10,974 nucleotides of DNA, from contig CAZCGA010000179.1 in the NCBI GenBank assembly GCA_964498075.1, positions 1 through 10,974 on the forward strand. The letters run 5' to 3'. This DNA comes from CAZCGA01 sp964498075 (GTDB taxonomy: Bacteria; Desulfobacterota; Binatia; HRBIN30). A program made the position numbers and the translations under genes. Of the stretch, positions 1 to 6,479 are shown piece by piece. The first letter of the stretch is position 1, and each line of letters opens with the position of its first letter. The notes under the pieces are model-generated. The model was not told the origin of the DNA, did no database searches, and was given only the letters and a program-made list of their open reading frames with translations.

Positions 1-85
1 TCGGCGTCGGGCGCGTATATCCCATGTCCGCCACCGCCTCAGCCAGGGCTGGAATCAGGTCGAACTCGTTCATTGATAGTGTCAT
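1..85 (-). CDS. DEAD-box RNA helicase, N-terminal fragment
   Basis: Reading the minus strand from 85 gives a short N-terminus, MTLSMNEFDLIPAL, followed about ten residues later by GYTRPTP and then the window edge. An aromatic residue, a helix and GYxxPTP(IQ) form the Q motif that opens the helicase core of DEAD-box ATP-dependent RNA helicases such as RhlE and DeaD. These enzymes remodel RNA or ribosome assembly intermediates in the cytoplasm. I chose the ATG at 85-83 because GGAGA lies five bases upstream of it. The ATG at 73-71 is in frame but 17 bases from that site. Only about 28 residues are visible, so the subfamily cannot be named. The gene is divergent from the restriction locus. The call rests on the Q motif alone, because Walker A and DEAD lie outside the window. 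Confidence 0.72.
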   Translation of the reverse strand, partial: MTLSMNEFDLIPALAEAVADMGYTRPTP

Positions 86-90
86 TGGTA

Positions 91-95
91 TCTCC
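91..95 (-). promoter_or_regulatory. Ribosome binding site of the DEAD-box helicase
   Basis: On the minus strand GGAGA is followed by five bases and then ATG (85-83). This spacing favours the upstream of two in-frame ATG codons as the start. Confidence 0.55.
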
Positions 96-145
96 AGAGG
101 TTGTGACGACGCGGGACGCGGCCGGGACGGCGGCGAGACGGATTG

Positions 146-184
146 GCGGCCTTGGGCCGCTCGGTGCGAGCGAAACGCTCCGAG
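146..184. repeat. Two adjacent inverted repeats (hairpin pair)
   Basis: GCGGCC (146-151) and GGCCGC (155-160) are perfect complements around a 3-base loop. Directly next to them, GAGCG (168-172) and CGCTC (176-180) pair around AAA. CTCG (160-163) with CGAG (181-184) can extend that second stem across a 4-base bulge. On the minus strand these would lie in the helicase mRNA leader, about 60-100 bases before its start. No T-run follows, so they are not clear terminators. Confidence 0.5.
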
Positions 185-244
185 GGGAGTGCAAGGGAGC
201 AAACAGCGAGACGTCGTAGTTGAGGTGGTTTGCCTTTCCGATCA

Positions 245-292
245 CCCCCCTCGGCTACGTCCGCATACTCTGCGGAGCCGCGCAGCGGGGGG
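245..292. repeat. Long nested palindrome
   Basis: CCCCCC (245-250) faces GGGGGG (287-292). Inside, GGCT (253-256) faces AGCC (276-279), and CCGCA (261-265) faces TGCGG (271-275) around a 5-base loop. An alternative stem, CTGCG (270-274) with CGCAG (281-285), competes with the inner one. This nested structure would fold on either strand. It could be a dispersed palindromic repeat or a structured leader of the helicase gene. Confidence 0.5.
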
Positions 293-566
293 CGGGAGTG
301 TCAGTGCGTGGATGTATCGCACAGTCCGCGATGAAAAGCGAGGCGGAGACCATCAGAGTTTGGGGGGTGAGCCAGCTGTGACCCCGACGCCCGAGCCGCT
401 GTCCGGTCCGGCGGTCGCGTGTAGCCGGCGGTTGCCAGGAGACGCCGCGGGACGATATGACGGTGGCATGCCGGAGATGCAGATACTGTCCTCAGTCGAC
501 ACGCCCTTGCGGACAGGTTGGAGGGGATAGGGGAGAGGTTTGAGTGAATAGGGCGTAGGGATGGGC

Positions 567-592
567 CAGATCCGATCGCACTGCGCGATCTG
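567..592. repeat. Inverted repeat with three GATC sites upstream of hsdR
   Basis: CAGATC (567-572) faces GATCTG (587-592). In a second register, GATCGC (574-579) faces GCGATC (585-590) around a 5-base loop. GATC occurs at 569, 574 and 587. The centre lies about 40 bases before the hsdR ATG, where an operator or leader hairpin might sit. No regulator gene for it is visible. Confidence 0.4.
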
Positions 593-618
593 AAGAATTC
601 CATCGGCGATGTATTCAA

Positions 619-2694
619 ATGCCCGAGAATCCGGAGCAGAAAGCCCGACGCGAGATTGATGCTGACCTGACCGCCGCGGGCTGGCTCGTGCAGAGCCGCG
701 ACGAGCTTGACCTGACCGCCGGCCGCGGCGTTGCCGTGACAAACTTCACGATGAAGCCGGGCTTCGGATTCGCGGACTATCTGCTTTACGTGGACCGCAA
801 GGCCATCGGTGCCGTCGAGGCGAAGCCCGAGGGCACGCTGACGGGCGTGGAAGCCCAGTCGGCGAAATATGCGGCGGGCCTGCCCGACAATCTCCCTGCC
901 CACAAGCGCCCGCTGCCGTTCCTCTTCGAATCCAACGGCTCCGTGACCTACTTCACCAACGGTCTCGATCCGCTTCCGCGCAGCCGTCAGGTCTTCAACT
1001 TCCCGCGGCCGGAGACGCTTGCCGAGCTAGCTACGCAGGCGGCTCAACTTCGCGCTCGCCTGAACCAGCTTCCACCTCTGGACGACTCGAAGCTGTGGAA
1101 AGTACAAGGCGTCGCGATTCGGAACCTTGAGCACTCCTTCGGCGATGCCCACCCGCGCGCCCTCATCCAGATGGCGACCGGTTCGGGTAAGACGTTCACC
1201 GCCGTCAACGTCGCCTATCGCCTGCTGAAGTTCGCTGGCGCGAAGCGCATTCTGTTTCTCGTGGACCGGGGCAACCTCGGCAGGCAGACCGAGGACGAGT
1301 TCGCCAACTTCGAGCCCACCGACGACCCGCGCAAGTTCCCGACGCTCTATACCCTCCAGCGGCTCAAGACGAACGCCATCAACCCGGCCGCGAAGGTGGT
1401 CATCACGACCATCCAACGCCTGTACTCGATGCTCAAGGGTGAGGCCGAGTTCGACGCCGGCAACGAGGAAGGCTCCGCCTTCGACTCCGCCAAGCCGTGA
1501 CAAGGCGAGCCGCCCGATGTGGTGTACAACGCCGGCATCCCGCCCGAGTTCTTCGACTGCATCATCGTCGACGAATGCCACCGTTCGATCTACGAGCTGT
1601 GGAGTCAGGTGCTGCTGTACTTCGACGCCTTCCTCGTCGGCCTCACCGCCACACCCGCCGGCAAGACCATCGGCTTCTTCAACCAGAACCTCGTCATGCA
1701 GTACGGCCACGACGAGGCGGTGACCGACGGCGTCAACGTCGACTTCGACGTCTACCGCATCCGCACACGCATCACCGAGCAAGGCTCTACCATCGTCGCC
1801 GGCGACACCGGCGTGTACGTCGACAAGCGCCACAAGCTCACCCGAGCCGAGCGTCTCGCGTGGCTGAATCAGGACCTCACCTACACCGCCAATGAGCTCG
1901 ACCGCGACGTCGTCTCCGAGAGTCAGATTCGCACCGTCATCCAGCAGTTCCGCGACAAGGTGCTGCCCGACGCGTTCCCCGGCCGCACCGAAGTTCCCAA
2001 GACGCTCATCTTCGCCAAGGACGATTCTCACGCCGATGACATCGTGCGCATCGCCCGCGAGGAATTCGCGCAGGGGAACGACTTCTGCCAGAAGATCACC
2101 TACCGCACGGGCTTCACCAAGCTGACGAAGAAGGTGACGAACGACGACGGTACCGAGTCCGAGGTTACTGAGTGGGTGAAGACGTCGAGCCTCACTCCCG
2201 ATGAGATCCTCGCCAACTTCCGCAACAGCTTCTACCCGCGCATCGCCGTCACCGTGGACATGATCTCCACCGGCACGGACGTGAAGCCCATCGAGCGCGT
2301 CTTCTTCTTGCGCAACGTGAAGTCCGCAGGTTTCTTCGAGCAGATGAAGAGGCGTGGTGTGCGCGTCATCTCACCGGACAAGCTCCGGGTCGTGACGCCG
2401 AGCGCCAGGGCCAAGGAGCGCTTCATCATCGTCGACGCCGTGGGTGTCTGCGAGCATGACAAGACCGACTCCCACACGCTCAACCGCAAGCCGTCCGCCG
2501 TGCTCAAGGAGTTGCTCGAATACGTCGCGCAGGGCGGCAAAGACGCCGACGCGCTCACCACGTTGGCCGGGCGCTTGGCCCGCCTACAGCACGAGTTCAC
2601 CCCCGCGCAGCTCAGCGAGCTGAAGGAGCTTGCGGGCGGCAAGTCCTTCCCCGATCTGTCGCACGATCTGCTGAACGCCTGCGATCCCGACTGA
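619..2694 (+). pseudogene. hsdR: Type I restriction enzyme R subunit, interrupted by TGA and C-terminally truncated
   Basis: HsdR is the ATP-driven translocase and endonuclease of type I restriction complexes. The N-terminal nuclease shows D53 and E67-A-K69 of the PD-(D/E)xK fold. The helicase motor shows Walker A ATGSGKT (186-192), DECH (318-321), LTATP (342-346) and a motif V region STGTD (about 548-552). A TGA at 1498-1500 (codon 294) stops the frame between Walker A and DECH. The same frame then continues open to 2694, giving 691 residues if read through. Motif VI reads QMKRRGVR (575-582), where the family normally has a glycine as the fourth residue (QMKGRGxR). The protein ends at LLNACDPD. 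Relatives of this type usually run some 200 residues further into the C-terminal domain that docks on the methylase, and hsdS begins 11 bases on, leaving no room for it. The ATG at 619 has a weak ribosome binding site. The product is probably non-functional, although readthrough of TGA followed by C cannot be excluded. Confidence 0.88.
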
Positions 2695-2705
2695 GTGACC
2701 CGCCG

Positions 2706-4310
2706 ATGACTCTCCCCTCAGGTTGGACCGAAGCCCTCATCGATGAACTGTTCGTGCCTCTTGCGGATGGCCGAATGCTACATCACGGCTGGAGCCCGCA
2801 GTGCGAAAGAGAGCCTTCGCAATCTGAGGACGATTGGGGCGTGCTCAAGACGACAGCAATTCAACCCGGCGTCTTCCTTCCCGAACACAATAAGCGTCTT
2901 CCAGATCGCCTGAACCCTCGGCCACAGCTTGAGGTGAATCCGGGCGATATCCTCATTACCTGCGCGGGACCACGTTCTCGTTGCGGCATTGCGTGCCTTG
3001 TCCGGACGACCCGGAAACGCCTGATGATGTCGGGGAAAATGTATCGGTTCCGAGTGTGCGACGGCTTGATGGAGCCGCGTTTCTTGGAGGCCTACCTCCA
3101 GACCGATGAGGTGAAGGTAGCAATTGATCGAATGAAAACCGGGATCAGCCATAGTGGTCTGAACCTGACCCACAATCGCTTCCGGCAGTTGCCGATTCGA
3201 CTGGCCCCGTTCGACGAACAGCAGCGCATCGTTGATGCGGTGGACGAACTCCTCTCCGATCTCGACGCCGGCGTCGCGGCGTTGGAGCGCGTGCAACGGA
3301 AGCTGGCGCACTACCGGGCGGCCGTGCTGAAGGCGGCGGTGGAAGGCGCGTTGACCGCCGAATGGCGGGGGCAACACCCGAACACTGAGCCCGCCGCGGC
3401 CCTGCTCACCCGCATCCTCGCCGAACGCCTAGAGCAACTCCACAAATTCGCCGCCGCCGGCAAGGAGCCGCCGAAGAACTGGAAGGCGAAGTACAAGGAA
3501 CCTGCCGCGCCGGACGAAACGAAGCTGCCGGGGCTGCCGGACGGTTGGTGCTGGGCAACGGTTGGGCAGGTTTCAACCAAGGTAGTAGACGGTGTCCACA
3601 AGAAGCCAAATTACGTATCGTCAGGCGTTCCGTTTGTCACTGTCCGGAACCTCACGGCGGGCCCGGGTATCAGCTTCGAAAGGCTAAATTACGTTACACC
3701 AGAGGACCACGCGGAATTCATCAAGCGGGCCAAGCCACAGCGGGGTGACATCCTCGTCTCGAAGGATGGAACCCTCGGCGTGGTCAGAGTGATCAGGACC
3801 GATGTCGAGTTCAGTATTTTTGTGTCCGTCGCGATGGTCAAGTCAGTGCGCTTTGAGATGAGCGATTTCCTTGGGACGGCATTGTCATCGCCGCAAGTTC
3901 AGAGGCAGATGGTTCCAAAGGGATCGGGCCTCGAGCATATCCACTTAGAAGACTTGCGAGAAGACTGCGTTCCGCTTGCACCGCTCGACGAGCAGGAAGC
4001 TATCGTCGAAGCCGTCGAAGACCAGCTATCCGTTGTCGACCACATCGAAGCCGATCTCGAAACCAAGCTGAAGGCCGCACAGGCGTTGCGCCAATCCATC
4101 TTGCGCCACGCCTTCACCGGCCAGCTCGTCCCGCAGCACCCGAACGACGAACCGGCGTCCGAGTTGTTGAAGCGCATCGCCGCCGAACGCGAGGAGCATG
4201 CCCGACAGGCGGCTGCCGCCAAGCGCAATCGACCGAAGTCCAAGGCCGGCCGCCGACCACGAAGAACCCCTCGATACGGAGCCCAGAAGACGGGCTCCTA
4301 CTCGGGGTGA
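2706..4310 (+). CDS. hsdS: Type I restriction-modification specificity (S) subunit
   Basis: HsdS recognises the bipartite target DNA and holds two HsdM subunits. The 534 residues show the classic two-repeat layout. The first target recognition domain (about 1-165) is followed by a conserved helical region beginning APFDEQQRIVDAVDELLSDL. The second recognition domain begins LPGLPDGWCWATV (about 276) and is followed by a matching helical region, APLDEQEAIVEAVEDQLS (about 424 on). Each helical region ends in a related stretch (EWRGQHPNTEPAA and QLVPQHPNDEPAS). The gene starts 11 bases after the hsdR stop with no clear ribosome binding site, suggesting coupling to hsdR translation. The last 30 or so residues are very basic and are partly encoded by a palindromic repeat (4266-4308), so the native C-terminus may have been altered. 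The frame is intact. With hsdR and hsdM both damaged, its present activity is doubtful unless another HsdM is supplied. Confidence 0.92.
   Translation: MTLPSGWTEALIDELFVPLADGRMLHHGWSPQCEREPSQSEDDWGVLKTTAIQPGVFLPEHNKRLPDRLNPRPQLEVNPGDILITCAGPRSRCGIACLVRTTRKRLMMSGKMYRFRVCDGLMEPRFLEAYLQTDEVKVAIDRMKTGISHSGLNLTHNRFRQLPIRLAPFDEQQRIVDAVDELLSDLDAGVAALERVQRKLAHYRAAVLKAAVEGALTAEWRGQHPNTEPAAALLTRILAERLEQLHKFAAAGKEPPKNWKAKYKEPAAPDETKLPGLPDGWCWATVGQVSTKVVDGVHKKPNYVSSGVPFVTVRNLTAGPGISFERLNYVTPEDHAEFIKRAKPQRGDILVSKDGTLGVVRVIRTDVEFSIFVSVAMVKSVRFEMSDFLGTALSSPQVQRQMVPKGSGLEHIHLEDLREDCVPLAPLDEQEAIVEAVEDQLSVVDHIEADLETKLKAAQALRQSILRHAFTGQLVPQHPNDEPASELLKRIAAEREEHARQAAAAKRNRPKSKAGRRPRRTPRYGAQKTGSYSG
4266..4308. 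repeat. Palindromic repeat overlapping the hsdS 3' end
   Basis: GGAGCCC (4278-4284) and GGGCTCC (4292-4298) form a perfect 7-base stem around a 7-base loop. ACCCC (4266-4270) and GGGGT (4304-4308) add an outer stem. The element reads straight into TGAACGGAAG, so it supplies the hsdS stop codon, and the toxin ribosome binding site sits at its edge. From memory, the outer arms plus the TGAACGG tail resemble short dispersed palindromic repeats seen in many environmental genomes. That resemblance is not tested here. Confidence 0.55.
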
Positions 4311-4312
4311 AC

Positions 4313-4317
4313 GGAAG
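4313..4317 (+). promoter_or_regulatory. Ribosome binding site of the BrnT-like toxin
   Basis: GGAAG lies six bases before the GTG at 4324. This decides the toxin start in favour of GTG 4324 over the upstream in-frame ATG at 4198, which lies deep inside hsdS and would add a tail unlike the family. Confidence 0.55.
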
Positions 4318-4323
4318 TGGGCG

Positions 4324-4599
4324 GTGAGGATCGAAGGTGTCATCTGGCTCGACGCGATCGTTGAGAAGATCGAACGCAAGCACGACGTGTCTCTCGAAGA
4401 GGTGGAAGAAGTCTTCGCCGGCAAGCCACGCTTCCGCTATGTTGAACGCGGACACCGGCGGGGAGAAGACGTCTACGCGGCAATCGGCAAGACGGCGGCA
4501 GGACGGAGCTTGATCGTCTTCTTCGTCCACAAGCCGCGCACCCGAGAGGCACTGGTGGTGAGCGCGCGGGGACCGAGCAGGAGGGAACGGAATCTATGA
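4324..4599 (+). CDS. BrnT/DUF497-like toxin
   Basis: The 91-residue product looks like the BrnT (DUF497) group, RelE-like ribonuclease toxins that cut RNA and are held in check by a DNA-binding antitoxin. The family pattern is visible in order. First comes an early hydrophobic segment, IEGVIWLDAIVEKIERKHDV. Next is SLEEVEEVF (about 22-30), as in the family's HGVSFEEAxxVF. Then a GEDVYAAIGKTAAGRSLIVFF core corresponds to ERxxxIGxxxxGRLLVVV. Last is VSARGPSRRER near the end, as in ISARxAxxxER. The GTG start at 4324 has GGAAG six bases upstream. The gene follows the hsdS stop by 13 bases and overlaps the antitoxin ATG by four bases (ATGA), the standard toxin-first order of BrnTA modules. No frame damage is visible. 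A non-toxic DUF4258-like relative is a minor alternative. Confidence 0.78.
   Translation: MRIEGVIWLDAIVEKIERKHDVSLEEVEEVFAGKPRFRYVERGHRRGEDVYAAIGKTAAGRSLIVFFVHKPRTREALVVSARGPSRRERNL
4579..4585 (+). promoter_or_regulatory. Ribosome binding site of the antitoxin, inside the toxin gene
   Basis: AGGAGGG lies ten bases before the ATG at 4596 and within the last toxin codons. It is the strongest Shine-Dalgarno sequence in the locus. This would let the antitoxin be translated independently and more strongly than the GTG-started toxin. Confidence 0.6.
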
Positions 4600-4868
4600 A
4601 ACGAATGACACGCAAACCAATATCGAGCACGTCAAAGGCGCAGAGCTACGAGCAGATTGGCGAATACTGGGATGCGCACGACCTCGCAACTTCCGGCGCG
4701 GGCGGCAAGCCCGTTGACTTCGGCGTCGACATTCAGCGGCGGCGATTCCTCGTGGCTATCGAGCCCGCGCTCTTTGCAAAGGTGCGCCGGCGAGCCGCAA
4801 AGCGAGGTCTGAGCGCAGAGAGACTCCTCAACCTGTGGGTGCAGGAGAAATGTGCCGCCGGCCGTTGA
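4596..4868 (+). CDS. CopG-like antitoxin paired with the BrnT-like toxin
   Basis: The 90-residue protein has the layout of the CopG/BrnA-type antitoxins. The N-terminal half carries SYEQIGEYWDAHDLA (about 16-30), matching the EIxxFWDTHDL signature of CopG-type antitoxins. The C-terminal half (about 45-86) has a basic beta strand, RRRFLVAIEP, followed by two helices with the turn KRGLSAERLLNLWVQEK, which fits a ribbon-helix-helix fold. Such proteins bind the toxin and repress their own promoter. The ATG overlaps the toxin stop by four bases, and AGGAGGG stands ten bases upstream. The gene is followed after 56 bases by hsdM. The pairing rests on gene order and family resemblance. Confidence 0.78.
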   Translation: MKRMTRKPISSTSKAQSYEQIGEYWDAHDLATSGAGGKPVDFGVDIQRRRFLVAIEPALFAKVRRRAAKRGLSAERLLNLWVQEKCAAGR

Positions 4869-4924
4869 GAGGCTGTGCGTCTCTTCGCGTTCCTCGATCT
4901 TGACGCCTCGCGGTTGACCCTCCC

Positions 4925-6407
4925 ATGGACGCCTCCCAGATCGGCAAGCGCGCGTGGAGCTACGCCGGCGTACTGCAAGATGCCGGCTTGAGCTGCTTCA
5001 AATATGTCGAGCAGCTCACCCTCTTGCTCTTCCTCAAGATGGCCGAACCGAGGAGCCGTACAATCAGCCAGCTACCATCCCATCGGAGTTGAGCTGGAAG
5101 GCGCTGCTGCCGCTCGACGGCGCGGCGCTGGAGGACAAGTATCGCGAGATTCTCGAGAAGCTGGCGCTGAAGGGCGGCATGCTCGGCGTCATCTTCAAGA
5201 GCGCGCGCTGCGAGATCCACAACCCGGCGCTCCTCAAGCAGCTCATCGTCAACCTCATCGACAAGGTCGACTGGCTGAGCCTGCCGGTGGATGTGAAGGG
5301 CACGATTTCTACGAGGAGTTGCTGCAACGCTCGGCGCAGGAATCCTCACGCGGCGCCGGCCAGTACTTCACGCCGCGCGCCGTGATTCAGACGATCTGCG
5401 AAGTCATGCAGCCGACACCGGACGATCGCATCTGCGACCCGGCCGCCGGCACGGGCGGGTTCTTGTTCAACGCCTACAACTACGTGCTCGGGAAGTTCGA
5501 GAAGGAGCTGAACCGCGACGAGAAGCGCGCGCTCCGCGAGGAACTGGTCGAGGCCATGGAGCTGTCACCCAAAGTCGGCCGCATGTGCGCGATGAACCTG
5601 TACCTGCACGGCATCGGCGGCGACAAGGTCGTGGTGCACGCCGGACACGACAGCCTCGCCGCCCCGTGGAGCACGGAATACACGATGGTCCTCGCCAACC
5701 CGCCGTTCGGGAAGAAGCAAAGCCTGCTCTTCGTGAACGAGGAGGGCGACACAGAGAAAGAGGACCAGGTCGTCGTGCGCGAAGACTTCTGGACCTCGAC
5801 CAGCAACAAGCAGCTCAACTTCGTGCAGCACATCTACTCGCTGCTCAAGATCCACGGCCGCGCCGCGGTGGTGGTGCCCGACAACGTGCTGTTCGAAGGC
5901 GGCGCAGGCGAGAAAGTGCGGCGCAACCTGCTGCAAAAGTGTCGCGTCCACACCCTGATGCGGCTGCCCACCGGCATTTGGTATTCGCCCGGCGTGAAAG
6001 CCAACGTCATCTTCTTTGACAAGATGGAAGGCCGGGCCGAGGCGTGGACCGACAGACTGTGGGTTTACGACCTGCGCACGAACCTCCACTTCACCCTCAA
6101 ACAGTCGCCGATTCAGCGCAAGGACTTCGACGAGTTCGTCGCCTGCTACAAGCCGGGCAAGCTGCACGAGCGCAAGCCGACGTGGACCGAGGCGAACCCG
6201 GAAGGCCGCTGGCGATCGTTCGACTATGAAGAGTTGCTCAAGCGCGACAAGCTGAGCCTCGACCTGTTCTGGATCAAAGACCGCAGCCTGACGGACACCG
6301 ACTCTCTGCCCGCGCCCGGGGTCCTCGCGACGGAAATTGCCGACGATTTGGAAACCGAGCTGGAACAATTCACCAAGATCGCCGCGAAGCTCGGCAGCAA
6401 CGCCTGA
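4925..6407 (+). pseudogene. hsdM: Type I DNA methyltransferase (M) subunit, two frameshifts
   Basis: HsdM is the N6-adenine methyltransferase of the complex. The protein can be followed across three frames. MDASQIGKRAWSYAGVLQDA through LLFLKMA (4925 to about 5044) is the usual N-terminal helical start. EEPYNQPATIP through the region ending VDVKG (about 5047-5301) lies one frame back. DFYEELLQRSAQES to the stop (about 5304-6407) lies one further back. Motif I (DPAAGTGGF, 5436-5462) and motif IV (NPPFG, 5697-5711) are intact in the last part. Each shift equals loss of one base modulo three. The first may be a larger deletion, since the family's MADExxTEEP appears shortened. As read, translation from the ATG ends at 5090-5092 after 55 codons. 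Total coding length, about 490 residues, matches the family. The ATG at 4925 has no good ribosome binding site. Real decay or assembly indels both remain possible. Confidence 0.85.
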
Positions 6408-6479
6408 CGGTGCCAACGACGGCCACGCCCGCCGCATGCGCGACGCGCTGGCTGGTCGAGCCAAGAGACATTCTTGTGC

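Larger units (their letters stand above)
86..618. other. Gene-free stretch with GC-rich inverted repeats
   Basis: I see no convincing gene between the divergent helicase and hsdR. Open frames cross it on both strands, but they lack recognisable domains and good ribosome binding sites. It contains several GC-rich inverted repeats (146-184 and 245-292), a G-tract cluster (523-565) and an inverted repeat with three GATC sites just before hsdR (567-592). It must carry the helicase 5' leader and probably the hsdR promoter, but no -35/-10 pair stands out. Confidence 0.6.

Noticed and set aside
24..530. 168-codon plus-strand frame at the left edge
   Set aside because: No domain or ribosome binding site is seen. 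It overlaps the helicase N-terminus and the inverted repeats.
1498..1500. Stop codon reassignment (TGA as a sense codon)
   Set aside because: TGA ends hsdS, the antitoxin, hflX, prfC and other genes here, so the code is standard.
6408..6479. Terminator between hsdM and prfC
   Set aside because: Only a 4-base GGCT/AGCC stem without a T-run is seen.
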